64,000 nt of DNA from Candidatus Obscuribacter sp. (GCA_016712465.1 JADJQZ010000001.1:124001-188000); one strand, 5' to 3'; shown: positions 8,764 to 16,788, counted from the first letter of the stretch. Notes: a model not told the origin generated them from the letters alone. Translations and numbers: made by a program.

Positions 8764-9291
8764 CTAGCGCAGGAACTGCGGGTCGAAGAAGAGCGGGTTG
8801 TCGACCATCTCGTCGAGCTCGAAGGCGTTGGTCTTGATCAGCACCAGCCCTTCGGCAGCCCGGGAGGCGATCTTGCTTTCGCGGCTGGCCTTGCCGTCGG
8901 CCGATGGCGTCAGGGTTGCGATGGTCTCGCGCAGGTTGTACTTGTGGGCGTACTGATTGCGCACCTGCTGCACGCCGTGGATGATGTCGTCGCGGCCGAT
9001 CTTGCTGTCCTCACCGGCGTCGGTGCTCAGCACCGCCTGCTGGAGCACCCACCACATCCAGTACTGATTGGGCATGCGCATCAGGATGGCCGTGGCCTCT
9101 TCGGAGAAGAAGACGGGCAGGACCTCGTCGTTGCGCATGGACTGCACACCCATGACCCGGCAGGCCAGGTTGTAGAGTTCCTGGGGCAGATGGCTGGCGT
9201 CGAAGGGCTGCAGGCGGCTCTGCAGGTAGATCTTCTCGGCGCGTTGAGCTTGTGCCAGTTGGTAGAGTGCCTGGCGGAAATTCTTGGTCAT
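8764..9291 (-). CDS. hypothetical protein, 175 aa
   Basis: An aromatic-rich helical protein (YWMWWVLQQAVL around residue 85) with a basic N-terminal helix. No family recognised. GAAGGA precedes the ATG by only about 6 nt. It lies downstream of a hairpin and is the sole gene of its unit as far as spacing shows. Confidence 0.65.
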   Translation of the reverse strand: MTKNFRQALYQLAQAQRAEKIYLQSRLQPFDASHLPQELYNLACRVMGVQSMRNDEVLPVFFSEEATAILMRMPNQYWMWWVLQQAVLSTDAGEDSKIGRDDIIHGVQQVRNQYAHKYNLRETIATLTPSADGKASRESKIASRAAEGLVLIKTNAFELDEMVDNPLFFDPQFLR

Positions 9292-9323
9292 AAAATTCCT
9301 TCGGTTGTTGAGAGAGAGTAATT

Positions 9324-9360
9324 GGTGGTCCGACTCGGCAATTGAATGAGCCGGACCACC
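9324..9360 (-). terminator. hairpin terminator
   Basis: Perfect 9-bp arms (GGTGGTCCG/CGGACCACC) lie between the cPPR gene and the next gene downstream. Confidence 0.7.
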
Positions 9361-9382
9361 GCTGTTGCGCTCGACGGGGCGG

Positions 9383-9727
9383 TTAGAAACCGCGCCCGTA
9401 GAGCTTGTTCACCACACGGCGCATGAGCTGCACACCGGAGCTGTTGTCACTGACGATGATGATTTCACCCGGCAGATGCTGGGGGAATTCCTCAAGCCAG
9501 TCGAGGATGTGAATACCCTTGCGCTCACGCCCTTCCGGACCGCTGAAGTCCGCCAGGTCGTGGTCGAGGTAGAGCACATCCCACTTGCGCTCGGCAAGAA
9601 GCTTGATGCCGTCGGCGTAGTTGCGGGCGACCACGGCGTGAACGGGGATGTTCTTGCCGTTTCTGGCGTCGCCCGGTACGCGCAGGTCGTCGATGAGCAG
9701 AGCCAGGGGCTGGTTCGTTTTGGTCAT
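9383..9727 (-). CDS. cyclic-phosphate-processing receiver (cPPR) domain protein
   Basis: The 114-aa protein matches the stand-alone cPPR family. It has LLIDDLR at the N-terminus with the acidic pair, a middle helix (YADGIKLLAERKWD), then YLDHDL with the DHD acidic motif, then KGIHILDWLEE. The family derives from the receiver fold and is proposed, from comparative genomics, to process cyclic phosphates on RNA or nucleotides; members are frequent in phages and mobile islands. The start is fixed by CAAGGAGG upstream. Its neighbour is a SLOG-like protein, so both may deal with nucleotide-derived signals, but that is inference. Confidence 0.8.
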   Translation of the reverse strand: MTKTNQPLALLIDDLRVPGDARNGKNIPVHAVVARNYADGIKLLAERKWDVLYLDHDLADFSGPEGRERKGIHILDWLEEFPQHLPGEIIIVSDNSSGVQLMRRVVNKLYGRGF

Positions 9728-9771
9728 GGTGACCTCCTTGAGATTAGCCTCAGCTCTGCTTCCGGCGTTGC

Positions 9772-10680
9772 TCAGCTGTTGCGCAGGCTGGCGACGCTTT
9801 CGGCGCTGAAGGCGCGGTTGGGTGAAATGAGCAGGCGGCTGATCTGACGCACCTCTTCGATGACATGGTTGACGATGTCGCGGAAGGGGTCACCGGTGCC
9901 GGTGAAGGCCCGGTACATCAGGTGCACCCGTTGCTCGAAGTAGGCGACGGCATCTTCGATTTTTCCGTCGCCGTTCAGTGCCGGCGGACCGCCCGTGGTG
10001 GAGATGCTGCGCAGCACGTTCACCGGAATGACGTGCTTGCCCTTGTCGAAGACGGCGTTGATGTCGTGCCGGAAAGCCTGTTCGCGACCGTTGGCTGCCA
10101 CGAGGACGTCCAGCGAATCGATGAAGGCATTGGCATAGTCCACCTGGGTCTTGCCCACGTAGACCGGTACTTCGTCGTCTTCCACGTAGAACATGAAGCG
10201 CGGGCAGGAATGACCGAGTTGCCGCTTGTTCAGCTTGGCGGCCACACCCAGGATGACTCCATCGACGCCCATGCCGGAGGCTCCGTGGGCCAGGCGAACG
10301 TCCACCCCCGGATAGGAGGCTTCCAGTTCGGCGATCACCCTTTCCAGGATGCCGGCGCAGGCTGCCTCGTAGGCACCCGGGCGTACGCCCCACTCCCGGC
10401 ACTTCTGCTCGGTGAGGGAGCTGTAGCCGTTCATGCCCAGCACCACCACGTCTGTGCCCTTGAGAATCTCCCGCACGGCGCGGTCGTACTCGTGGGGCAG
10501 GTAGATGGGCTTGCGCTTGAACACCTTGGTGTAGACGCGCTCCCCTTCCGCCGCTTCCGGGTTGAGGCAACTGACGCCGGGCAGGTCGGCCACGTAGCCG
10601 ACTCCCTTGACCATGACCGTGACGCTGCCATCAGCCTCACGTTTGATCAAGCCTTCTCTACCTATCTTTTTCAAGTTCAT
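9772..10680 (-). CDS. SLOG-like Rossmann nucleotide-binding protein
   Basis: The 302-aa protein has an N-terminal region of about 75 residues, then a Rossmann-type domain starting at VVVLGMNGYSSL. The motif LAHGASGMGVDGVILGVA resembles the nucleotide-binding loop of YspA-type SLOG proteins. A later GKHVIPVNVLRS fits the last strand of that fold. The C-terminal 70 residues are helical. SLOG domains bind or sense nucleotide derivatives and occur in conflict systems. The ATG at 10680 follows AACCAAGG; a longer upstream reading overlaps the preceding terminator and is rejected. The family call is moderate. Confidence 0.55.
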   Translation of the reverse strand: MNLKKIGREGLIKREADGSVTVMVKGVGYVADLPGVSCLNPEAAEGERVYTKVFKRKPIYLPHEYDRAVREILKGTDVVVLGMNGYSSLTEQKCREWGVRPGAYEAACAGILERVIAELEASYPGVDVRLAHGASGMGVDGVILGVAAKLNKRQLGHSCPRFMFYVEDDEVPVYVGKTQVDYANAFIDSLDVLVAANGREQAFRHDINAVFDKGKHVIPVNVLRSISTTGGPPALNGDGKIEDAVAYFEQRVHLMYRAFTGTGDPFRDIVNHVIEEVRQISRLLISPNRAFSAESVASLRNS

Positions 10681-10711
10681 CTTCTTTTCCTTGGTTGAGA
10701 TATATAGAAGA

Positions 10712-10740
10712 GAGGGAAGCGAATCTAGTTCGCTTCCCTC
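10712..10740 (-). terminator. hairpin terminator followed by TATATATCT
   Basis: Perfect 12-bp arms (GAGGGAAGCGAA/TTCGCTTCCCTC) with a 5-nt loop. On the minus strand TCTTCTATATATCTC follows, then AACCAAGG of the next gene. Confidence 0.8.
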
Positions 10741-10762
10741 CGGTTGTCCCCCTGATGTGCCT

Positions 10763-11359
10763 TCAGCAGGCGCCCTGGGGCAGGGCGTCACCGTCGGTGA
10801 AGACGATGATGTGCTTGGCGCACTTGCTGGTGAAGGCTTCCGCCAGCCGAGCCAGGTGCTCGCTGACGCTGGCCTGGTCCAGATGGGTGCAGGAGCCGCC
10901 GTCGGCTGCGCTGAGCAGGTCGAGCTGGTAGTTGCGCACTTCCTGCACGTCGTCGCCGGTGAGGTCGTCGACGATGGCCTTGGCCTGCTCCACGAAGGCA
11001 GTGGCCTGGGTGAAGACGGCGTCTTGCCCGAGCGGAGTGGCCATGCTCAGCGACGGTTCGTGAATGCCCAGTCCCATGTACTGAGGTTGCACGGTCTGGC
11101 GCTCCAGGAACGGGTAGTGCTTGACGTGGTCGCTCACCAGTTGCAGGGCGAAGGCTGTGAGAAGACGGGCTTCCTCCAGCTTGGCGTTGTCGTGGTCGGG
11201 ACGCCACTTGGTGAGGGCCAGACCGCAGCGCATGTTGGTGAGCACGGCTGCTTGAGCCAGCTCGTCGAAGCGGTCGCGGGGAAGCGTCAGGCAGAGGCGC
11301 ACGAAGAAGGCACCGATGCTGGTGGCTTGACCTTCGTTTCGATTGTGGGTGTTAAACAT
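10763..11359 (-). CDS. hypothetical protein, 198 aa
   Basis: A soluble helical protein (FVRLCLTLPRDRFDELAQ at the N-terminus, several amphipathic helices later) ending in a strand-like KHIIVFTDGDAL segment. No family recognised. AACCAAGGAG precedes the ATG by 8 nt, and the sequence before that is GTATATCTT, the recurring leader pattern of this island. Confidence 0.65.
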   Translation of the reverse strand: MFNTHNRNEGQATSIGAFFVRLCLTLPRDRFDELAQAAVLTNMRCGLALTKWRPDHDNAKLEEARLLTAFALQLVSDHVKHYPFLERQTVQPQYMGLGIHEPSLSMATPLGQDAVFTQATAFVEQAKAIVDDLTGDDVQEVRNYQLDLLSAADGGSCTHLDQASVSEHLARLAEAFTSKCAKHIIVFTDGDALPQGAC

Positions 11360-11471
11360 GGTGTAACTCCTTGGTTAAGATATACAGACAGTTGGTGCGG
11401 CGGCGTAGCACCGGTAGCGCTTCGCCGTCGCGTTCTTGCTTGGATTGACTCTCTTGACCTTGCCGACAGGC

Positions 11472-11831
11472 TTAGCGCTTGCCGGGCTTGGTCTCGTCGA
11501 GCTTCTTGCGATAGAAGTCGATCATCGACTGCGAGAGCTCGGTGAAGAGGGTCTCGATGTTGGCGTCGATGATTTCCTTCTGGCGCTCCTCGTCGCAGCG
11601 GTGCAGCATGGTCGGAAGCTTCTTCTCGCCGAGGGCGTCCATGGCGAAGATTTCTTCCATGCGGGAGTAGCGACCGGAGTTGATGGCTTCGGCTTTCTCC
11701 GGGTAGAGTTCGGCCATGGCCCGGCGAGCGGCTGCGTAGAGCCGGTCGAGAGGCTGCTCGCTGCTCTGCCCGTCGAGACCGGCACCGGCTCCGGAGCAGC
11801 TTCCGCCGCAATTGCAGTTTCCGTTACACAT
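11472..11831 (-). CDS. hypothetical protein with Cys/Gly-rich N-terminus, 119 aa
   Basis: The first 13 residues (MCNGNCNCGGSCS) contain four cysteines, which could bind a metal. The rest is a charged helical domain (RRAMAELYPEKAEAI through MIDFYRKKLDE). AAAGGAAA precedes the ATG. No family is recognised. Confidence 0.65.
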   Translation of the reverse strand: MCNGNCNCGGSCSGAGAGLDGQSSEQPLDRLYAAARRAMAELYPEKAEAINSGRYSRMEEIFAMDALGEKKLPTMLHRCDEERQKEIIDANIETLFTELSQSMIDFYRKKLDETKPGKR

Positions 11832-11873
11832 GAGGGTTTCCTTTCAGTTGTGGTTGAAAAACAGGTGTTCGCT

Positions 11874-12353
11874 TCAGGCGGCACCAGTGGCGGTGCTGCC
11901 GAAGACGTCGGGTGGAGCGACGGGCTTGGCCAGGGTGCCCTGCAGGTAGTTGAAGAGAAGCGAGCCGACGCGACCGTTGCCGTCCGCGCCTGCGTGAATC
12001 TCTTCGAACTCCCTGTAGAATTCCACCGGCGAAAGCTCGTTCTGGGCGGCGAGCAGGTTCTCCATCTGGCGGGGGATGTTTTCCCAGCCGATGACTTTGC
12101 CTGCCACCACCACATTGGTCTGGCGGAAGCCGCCCTTGTTCTTCACCGGCTCCACGAGAGCGTACAGCTCTTCCACCAGGGTGCTGGTGATGTGCGGACG
12201 TTCGGCGTGAGAGCAGTCGGTGCGGACTTCCGCCAGATACCGGTAGGCGTTGATCATCCAGAACACCGAGAGTTCACCGCTTTCTTGGCGGTGACATTCC
12301 TCGGCGCAGTAGGCGATCACACCCATCTGGCTCAGGTTGAGCAGGGTGCGCAT
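11874..12353 (-). CDS. Fic-family protein with altered active-site motif
   Basis: The 159-aa protein carries the Fic core: GGFRQTNVVV and WENIPRQMENLL upstream, then H120 followed by D124-GNGR-128 with the exact family spacing. Fic enzymes normally transfer AMP or other phosphate-containing groups onto proteins. The catalytic His, the acidic residue and GNGR are present, but the motif's Phe is Gly122 and the usual final Arg is Ser131. No inhibitory (S/T)xxxE(G/N) helix is evident and no antitoxin-like gene adjoins. TAAGGAG precedes the ATG. It could be an active but altered enzyme or a degenerated one. Confidence 0.8.
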   Translation of the reverse strand: MRTLLNLSQMGVIAYCAEECHRQESGELSVFWMINAYRYLAEVRTDCSHAERPHITSTLVEELYALVEPVKNKGGFRQTNVVVAGKVIGWENIPRQMENLLAAQNELSPVEFYREFEEIHAGADGNGRVGSLLFNYLQGTLAKPVAPPDVFGSTATGAA

Positions 12354-12410
12354 GGTTTGAGCTCCTTATGTCACAGGTCTGGTTGAGACAAGAGCGCGGG
12401 CGAGCCGTAG

Positions 12411-12438
12411 CTGAGACCGGCGGCAAGACCGGTCTCAG
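12411..12438 (-). terminator. hairpin terminator
   Basis: CTGAGACCGG/CCGGTCTCAG is a perfect 10-bp stem with an 8-nt loop, directly downstream of the 143-aa gene. Confidence 0.7.
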
Positions 12439-12450
12439 GCTGCGAGCTCG

Positions 12451-12882
12451 TCAGCTCATGTGGAAAGCCACGATCTTGCCGTCCTCGCCCAGGACCAGGT
12501 GGCCCACGGGAGTGCGACGGTGATGGTGATCGCGGCGGCCCTCGGTCAGCTTGATGCTGATGATGCCGTCCTGGCGGCGCCCCTTCTTGATGACGCGGGC
12601 GCCGATGAGGATGTCGCCGACGTTGTAGACCGGCTTGTTCTCACCCATGTGGCGCAGGGCCTGGCGGACGGGGCGGATGTTGTCGGTGCCGATGGCGCTT
12701 GCGCCGTCGAACGCCGTCAACATTTCGTCTTCCAGACGCAGCTGCTCCCGCAAGTTGCGGCGACGCAGCCGGCCCTCGTTGCGCTCGTGGTGGTCGCGCT
12801 GGAGGAACTTGCTGGTGTCGCCGCCGAAGCGGTTGCGCTGCATCTTGACCTTGCCGTTGTGCAGGATGACGAGATTGGCCAT
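12451..12882 (-). CDS. basic hypothetical protein, 143 aa
   Basis: Highly basic in the first 50 residues (KVKMQRNRFGG, RRRNLREQLR), with a His/Arg cluster (EGRRDHHHRRT) near residue 120. It alternates short strands late in the chain (VYNVGDILIGARVI, GHLVLGEDGKIVAF). The basic character suggests nucleic-acid contact, but I recognise no family. AGAGGAA lies before the ATG. Confidence 0.65.
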   Translation of the reverse strand: MANLVILHNGKVKMQRNRFGGDTSKFLQRDHHERNEGRLRRRNLREQLRLEDEMLTAFDGASAIGTDNIRPVRQALRHMGENKPVYNVGDILIGARVIKKGRRQDGIISIKLTEGRRDHHHRRTPVGHLVLGEDGKIVAFHMS

Positions 12883-12918
12883 GGTTTTTCCTCTTTAGGA
12901 AGTGTTGTTAGAGAAAGG

Positions 12919-12950
12919 TCCGACACGCGCCTTCTTAGGAGCGTGCCGGA
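12919..12950 (-). terminator. imperfect hairpin terminator
   Basis: TCCGaCACGCgCCT pairs with AGGaGCGTGcCGGA with small mismatches. It lies downstream of the 226-aa gene. Confidence 0.55.
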
Positions 12951-12975
12951 ATTACTGCTTGCCGGTGGTGCTCAA

Positions 12976-13656
12976 TCAGAACTTGGAGAAGTCGATCTCG
13001 TACCAGAAGCCGGCTTCCCGCAGCGCCTGGACGATGTCCTGGTAGCTGCGGATCTTGTCGGACTCGTTGTTCGTGACGGCCAGGGCACCGGTGAGGTCAC
13101 CGCGCTCCAGTTCGGAGACGATGGTCCGCACGCAGCTGACGCCCCGCCCGTCGTTCTTGACCGCTTGCAGAGTCCGCAGGCGCTCGGCCAGTTCCTTCAT
13201 GAAGGCCGGGGTGATTTGCAGGCAACGGCCCTTGGCACCACCCCAGGTGGTGTTGGTGGCGTAGTTGACCAGCGCTTCTTCCCCGACGATCAGTTCGCCC
13301 CTGGCCATCATGGTCAGGCGCGCGCGACCGAGGGCGGTGATGGCGGCGTCTTCGAGGACAAAGCCCTCGCTTTCGCCCATCACCAGTCCGCGTGCCTTGC
13401 CTCGCAGGGTGAAGCGCGCTTTGCCGTACGCCTCCAGGTGCGAGGTGCCGCCCACATCGGCTTCGGCGTCTTCCGAGATGTGCACATTGTTGGCACCGCG
13501 AGCGGTGACATGTGCCTGCCCGGAGGCCACGCAGGTGGCTTTGTCGAAGAGGATGACCGTCGCCGTTCCCGAGGCTTGCACTTCGGCAGTGCCCTCGGCA
13601 ACAAGCAGACCGGACGTGACGACGAAGTCACCTTCGGTGATGTGGATGCTTTTCAT
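12976..13656 (-). CDS. beta-solenoid-like repeat protein, 226 aa
   Basis: The first 130 residues are short strand repeats with Ala/Gly turns (GTAEVQASGTATVILFDKA, GQAHVTARGANNVHISEDA, GRARLTMMARGELIVGEEA), a pattern expected of a right-handed parallel beta-helix. The last 90 residues form a separate helical domain. Such stand-alone solenoids occur in phage and bacterial accessory regions without known function. No signal peptide is present. AAAGGAC precedes the ATG. The structural call comes from the repeat pattern only. Confidence 0.65.
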   Translation of the reverse strand: MKSIHITEGDFVVTSGLLVAEGTAEVQASGTATVILFDKATCVASGQAHVTARGANNVHISEDAEADVGGTSHLEAYGKARFTLRGKARGLVMGESEGFVLEDAAITALGRARLTMMARGELIVGEEALVNYATNTTWGGAKGRCLQITPAFMKELAERLRTLQAVKNDGRGVSCVRTIVSELERGDLTGALAVTNNESDKIRSYQDIVQALREAGFWYEIDFSKF

Positions 13657-13711
13657 AGGGAGTCCTTTCCATTCAGATTAGTCAGAGAGATGTTTGCTTT
13701 CGTCTTGCCTG

Positions 13712-13870
13712 CTACCGCTTCTTCTGCAGCAGGAAGAGGACGAACCAGAAGAGCGCCCAGCCGGGAGCCTTCCAGAAGAGCAAACACATGATTGCCAGAC
13801 CCAGGCAGACGATGGGCAGTCTGACCAGGAGAAGCAGCATCAGAACCACCGCTACCAGTAGCAGTTCCAT
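13712..13870 (-). CDS. 52-aa membrane peptide
   Basis: A very hydrophobic 52-residue product (MELLLVAVVLMLLLLVRL, then a second segment around WALFWFVLFLL) ending in QKKR, so probably two membrane spans. The strong AAAGGAGG site 5 nt before the ATG supports translation. Longer upstream readings run through a terminator hairpin and are not used. Function unknown. Confidence 0.65.
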   Translation of the reverse strand: MELLLVAVVLMLLLLVRLPIVCLGLAIMCLLFWKAPGWALFWFVLFLLQKKR

Positions 13871-13921
13871 ACAACCTCCTTTCTTGAGGGTTAGTTGGTT
13901 ACACAGATACCTGGCAGAAGA

Positions 13922-13964
13922 GGCGCCGCCTCGGAGCCGATGCGTGATCGACCGGGGCGGCGCC
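13922..13964 (-). terminator. hairpin terminator
   Basis: Perfect 9-bp arms (GGCGCCGCC/GGCGGCGCC) enclose about 25 nt. It lies between the lipoprotein gene and the 52-aa gene. Confidence 0.65.
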
Positions 13965-13976
13965 GACATTGCCGGG

Positions 13977-14348
13977 TTAGCGGTAGTAGTAGCAGCCGCA
14001 GCGTTCGTCGTAGAAGCGACGGGGCGGACGCTGCGGCACCGGGCGGTAGACCGGCGGCGCGGGACGGTAGTAGCGGTCGTCGCGGTAGTAGCGGTCATCG
14101 CGGTAGTAGCGGTCGCGGTAGACCGGTTCCACTTCCACGGGCGGCTGCCCGTTCAGGATGTCCACAGCCGCACCGGCAGCAGCTCCGATTCCGGCAGCCC
14201 GGCCACCATCACCGGAGATGATGCTGGCGGCGCCGCCGATCAGCAGACCGGTGGAGGTACCGGGACCCAGGCGGGTTCCGGCGCAACCGGCCAGGAGCAG
14301 CACGGCTACCAGGCCGGTGCCGATGCGGACGATGGTCTTGGTGTTCAT
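13977..14348 (-). CDS. glycine-zipper lipoprotein with Tyr/Arg/Asp repeat tail
   Basis: The 123-aa protein has a typical lipoprotein signal (LAVLLLAGC-type, Cys22), then a glycine-zipper segment (GLLIGGAASIISGDGG, GIGAAAGAAVDIL) resembling small outer-membrane lipoproteins. A tandem repeat of YRDDRY units follows, then a Pro-rich region and CGCYYYR at the end. It is probably anchored in the envelope. The start at 14348 has GCAAGGA upstream. Tandem duplication is visible at DNA level in the repeat tail. Confidence 0.8.
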   Translation of the reverse strand: MNTKTIVRIGTGLVAVLLLAGCAGTRLGPGTSTGLLIGGAASIISGDGGRAAGIGAAAGAAVDILNGQPPVEVEPVYRDRYYRDDRYYRDDRYYRPAPPVYRPVPQRPPRRFYDERCGCYYYR

Positions 14349-14415
14349 AAGTGCGATTTTCCTTGCAAGGTTTGATTGATCGATGGGATGCCGCATTAGA
14401 AGCGTGCGGCGAAAG

Positions 14416-14448
14416 GCAGCGCCGGTGCGGGATTGGCCCCGGCGCTGC
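14416..14448 (-). terminator. hairpin terminator
   Basis: GCAGCGCCGG/CCGGCGCTGC is a perfect 10-bp stem. It lies downstream of the 66-aa membrane protein gene. Confidence 0.7.
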
Positions 14449-14499
14449 TGTCCCGATTCCCAGAGCAATCGGTTCGAGACTTGGTTGTTATTGCGGGCT

Positions 14500-14700
14500 T
14501 CAGTCGTAGAGGAAGCCGGGGTAGCTCTCCGGTCCGCCCTCGAGCTTCTCCATGAGCCAGCACATGACTGCGGAGAGTGCGAGGAAGGTGAAGAGCCCCG
14601 GCGCCTGGTGCTGCGGATGGAAGTCGATCCAGACCGGCACCGCGAACATGACGGACAACACGGCGGCAAGCGCAATGTAGCCGATGACACGCAGGTTCAT
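14500..14700 (-). CDS. small membrane protein, 66 aa
   Basis: Two hydrophobic segments (about residues 4-23 and 35-52) with a charged tail (EKLEGGPESYPGFLYD). AAAGGAG lies 7-8 nt before the ATG. No family recognised. Confidence 0.65.
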   Translation of the reverse strand: MNLRVIGYIALAAVLSVMFAVPVWIDFHPQHQAPGLFTFLALSAVMCWLMEKLEGGPESYPGFLYD

Positions 14701-14780
14701 GAAAGTCTCCTTTCAGGTTTTTCAGTGGCTCTGTCTGATGGTTCGTTTTTCCTGTTTTGAAGAGCCGGTTCAAGAAATGA

Positions 14781-14808
14781 GGGAGGTCGCCTCGTGCGAC
14801 GACCTCCC
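14781..14808 (-). terminator. hairpin terminator
   Basis: A 9-bp stem (GGGAGGTCG/CGACCTCCC) lies just beyond the stop codon of the first GW-repeat gene. Confidence 0.7.
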
Positions 14809-14827
14809 CCGTTGTTGCTGCTCGGGC

Positions 14828-15277
14828 TTAGTGCAGACGGCGACCGCTCTTGAAGAGGCGATCGTCGCGACGGCACTCGGCAGCCATCTCGATGGCGTCG
14901 CCGGGGGTCCAGCCGGTGACGCGCTCGAAGTCGGCGTCGGCGATGCTGACCAGACCTTCCTCGACGGTTGCTTCGTCAGCCTTGATGAAGGCTTCGAAAG
15001 GCAGCTCGTTGAGGTCGACTTCGTGGCCGGCTTCCAGGGCTTCGCCGATGGCGGCGCCCCAGGTCCAGCCCTTGCTGACGGTGGTGGCGAAGAAGCGACC
15101 CAGCGGCGTTTCGCTGAAGTCGATGGTTCCGCCACGCTCCAGGCAGGCAGCAGCAGCGTCGCGCCAGGTCCAGCCGGTGTTGCCCAGGGGCAGCGCCAGG
15201 AACTGGTCGACGAGGTTGCCGAACTTGGCGTTCAGACCGAAGTCGGCAGCGTTCACAGTGATGTTTGCGGTTTTCAT
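14828..15277 (-). CDS. GW-repeat family protein, copy 1 (149 aa)
   Basis: This belongs to an unrecognised family with five members in the window. The unit is about 35 residues: GWxWxxA, a helix, Gly, a Val-Asp strand, then an LPxxxF turn. It occurs here as TGWTWRDAAAACLERGG, KGWTWGAAIGEALEAGH and TGWTPGDAIEMAAECRR. The chain ends in a basic tail, SGRRLH. No signal peptide or membrane segment is present. Start 15277 has TTAGGAG upstream. A repeated structured element lies immediately upstream. The regular Trp spacing suggests a compact helical repeat fold; function unknown. Confidence 0.75.
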   Translation of the reverse strand: MKTANITVNAADFGLNAKFGNLVDQFLALPLGNTGWTWRDAAAACLERGGTIDFSETPLGRFFATTVSKGWTWGAAIGEALEAGHEVDLNELPFEAFIKADEATVEEGLVSIADADFERVTGWTPGDAIEMAAECRRDDRLFKSGRRLH

Positions 15278-15403
15278 AGTAGACACTCCTAACAGTTTGG
15301 TTTTGACAGCGGGTTGAACCGGAATTGCTTTGCTGTCTTGAAGCAACCCCGGACTGCACTCTCTCTTGCTCAACTTGGCGTTGATTTGCTAGAGAACTTG
15401 AGG

Positions 15404-15535
15404 GAGAGCATTTATATAAGGATCAATAGAGAGCTCTATGAACTCACCATTTATCCCTATATAGATGCTCTCCAGATTGCTCTGGAGAGCAGTTTGGAAC
15501 TGTCAGGCGAGAGCCTCATGCGACTCCCGCCTGAC
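15404..15535 (-). promoter_or_regulatory. three-hairpin leader element, copy 1
   Basis: The element lies in the leader of GW copy 1. Hairpin A pairs 15404-15423 with 15453-15472 (20-nt arms, 18 Watson-Crick pairs). Hairpin B pairs 15466-15475 with 15482-15491 (10 perfect pairs). Hairpin C pairs 15502-15509 with 15528-15535. A and B share 15466-15472, so they cannot both form. A loop palindrome AGAGCTCT lies inside A. Similar elements precede the next two paralogues. It could be a folding switch, a transcription attenuator or a repeated terminator. Confidence 0.6.
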
Positions 15536-15554
15536 GTGGTGCCAGGCGACATGC

Positions 15555-16004
15555 TTAGTGCAGACGGCGGCCGCCCTTGAAGAGGCGGTCGTCGCGGCGG
15601 CACTCGGCAGCCATCTCGATGGCGTCGCCGGCGGTCCAGCCGGTGACATGCTCGAAGTCGGCGTCGAAGCTGCCGACTTCGTCGTCATCAGCCGCTTCGT
15701 CCGCCTTGATGAAGGCTTCGAAAGGCAGCTCGTTCAGGTCGACTTCGTGACCGGCATCCAGCGACTCCTCGATGGCGGCGCCCCAGCTCCAGCCCTTGCT
15801 GACCTTGGTGGCGAAGAAGCGACCCAGCGGAGTTTCGCTGAAGTCGACGGTGCCGCCGCGCTCGAGGGAGGCCTCGATGGCGTCGCGCCAGTTCCAGCCG
15901 GTATCGCTCATGGTCATGGCCAGGAACTGACCGACGATGCCGTCGAACTTGGCGTTGAGACCGAAGGTGGCGGCGTTGATGGTGGTGTTGATACGTGCGT
16001 TCAT
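15555..16004 (-). CDS. GW-repeat family protein, copy 2 (149 aa)
   Basis: Close relative of copy 1, with the same order: an N-terminal FGLNAKF segment, units TGWNWRDAIEASLERGG, KGWSWGAAIEESLDAGH and TGWTAGDAIEMAAECRR, and the basic end KGGRRLH. An Asp-rich insert (ADDDEVGSFDAD) lies before the last unit. DNA near the 3' end is almost identical to the other copies, indicating recent tandem duplication. TTAGGAG precedes the ATG. Confidence 0.75.
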   Translation of the reverse strand: MNARINTTINAATFGLNAKFDGIVGQFLAMTMSDTGWNWRDAIEASLERGGTVDFSETPLGRFFATKVSKGWSWGAAIEESLDAGHEVDLNELPFEAFIKADEAADDDEVGSFDADFEHVTGWTAGDAIEMAAECRRDDRLFKGGRRLH

Positions 16005-16095
16005 GGTAGTGCTCCTAACAGGTTTGGTTTTGACAGCGGGTTGAAACCGCCGTGCCTTGCTGTCTTTAAGGCACAGTCGGAATGTTCTCTGTAGG

Positions 16096-16226
16096 GAGAG
16101 CATTTATATAAGGATCAATAGAAAGCTCATGAGCTACCTACTCATCCCCATATAGATGCTCTCCAGATTGCTCTGGAGAGCTTTGCGTAACGGTCAGGCG
16201 AGAGCCTCATGCGACTCCCGCCTGAC
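16096..16226 (-). promoter_or_regulatory. three-hairpin leader element, copy 2
   Basis: Same arrangement as copy 1. Hairpin A is 16096-16115 with 16144-16163, hairpin B 16158-16166 with 16173-16181, hairpin C 16193-16200 with 16219-16226. The palindrome inside A differs in sequence (AGCTCATGAGCT) but still self-pairs. It lies upstream of GW copy 2. Confidence 0.6.
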
Positions 16227-16249
16227 GTTGTTAGCCAGCCTTGCCTGCC

Positions 16250-16702
16250 TCAGTGCAGACGGCGGCCGCCCTTAAAGAGGCGGTCGTCGCGGCGGCACTC
16301 GGCAGCCATCTCGATGGCGTCGCCGGCGGTCCAGCCGGTGACGCGCTCGAAGTCGGCGTCGTTGATGCTGACCACGTCGTCACCGGCCGCTTCGTCAGCC
16401 TTGATGAAGGCTTCGAAAGGCAGCTCGTTCAGGTCGACTTCGTGACCGGCATTCAGCGCCTCGGCGATGGCATCGCCCCAGCTCCAGCCCTTGCTGACCC
16501 GGCTCGCGAAGAAGCGGCCCAGCGGGGTTTCGCTGAAGTCGACGGTGCTGCCGCGCTCCAGGGAGGCCTCGATGGCGTCGCGCCAGTTCCAGCCGGTGTC
16601 GCTCATGGACATGGCCAGGAACTGACCGACGATGCCGTCGAACTTGCTGTCGAGACCGAAGCTGGCGGCGTTGATGGTGGTGTTGTTGATACGTGCGTTC
16701 AT
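16250..16702 (-). CDS. GW-repeat family protein, copy 3 (150 aa)
   Basis: Third tandem paralogue. Its N-terminus (MNARINNTTINAASFGL) is close to copy 2, followed by the same three units and the KGGRRLH end. GAGGA lies about 8 nt before the ATG at 16702. An alternative start 15 nt upstream would add five residues, but it has a poorer site. The shared leader type of copies 1-3 argues for duplication of gene and leader together. Confidence 0.75.
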   Translation of the reverse strand: MNARINNTTINAASFGLDSKFDGIVGQFLAMSMSDTGWNWRDAIEASLERGSTVDFSETPLGRFFASRVSKGWSWGDAIAEALNAGHEVDLNELPFEAFIKADEAAGDDVVSINDADFERVTGWTAGDAIEMAAECRRDDRLFKGGRRLH

Positions 16703-16788
16703 GGTATTAATCCTCACTTTGGTTGTGACAGCGTGGTTTGGAACAGCGCCGTTGCTGTCGGAAAACGGCTCTGTAATGCCCTTTTCTG

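Noticed and set aside
11436..12386. 316-codon rightward frame opposite the Fic gene
   Set aside because: The leftward Fic motif with exact spacing identifies the real strand.
12460..13791. 443-codon rightward frame opposite several small leftward genes
   Set aside because: It crosses two terminators and gene boundaries; the leftward genes have Shine-Dalgarno sites and protein-like products.
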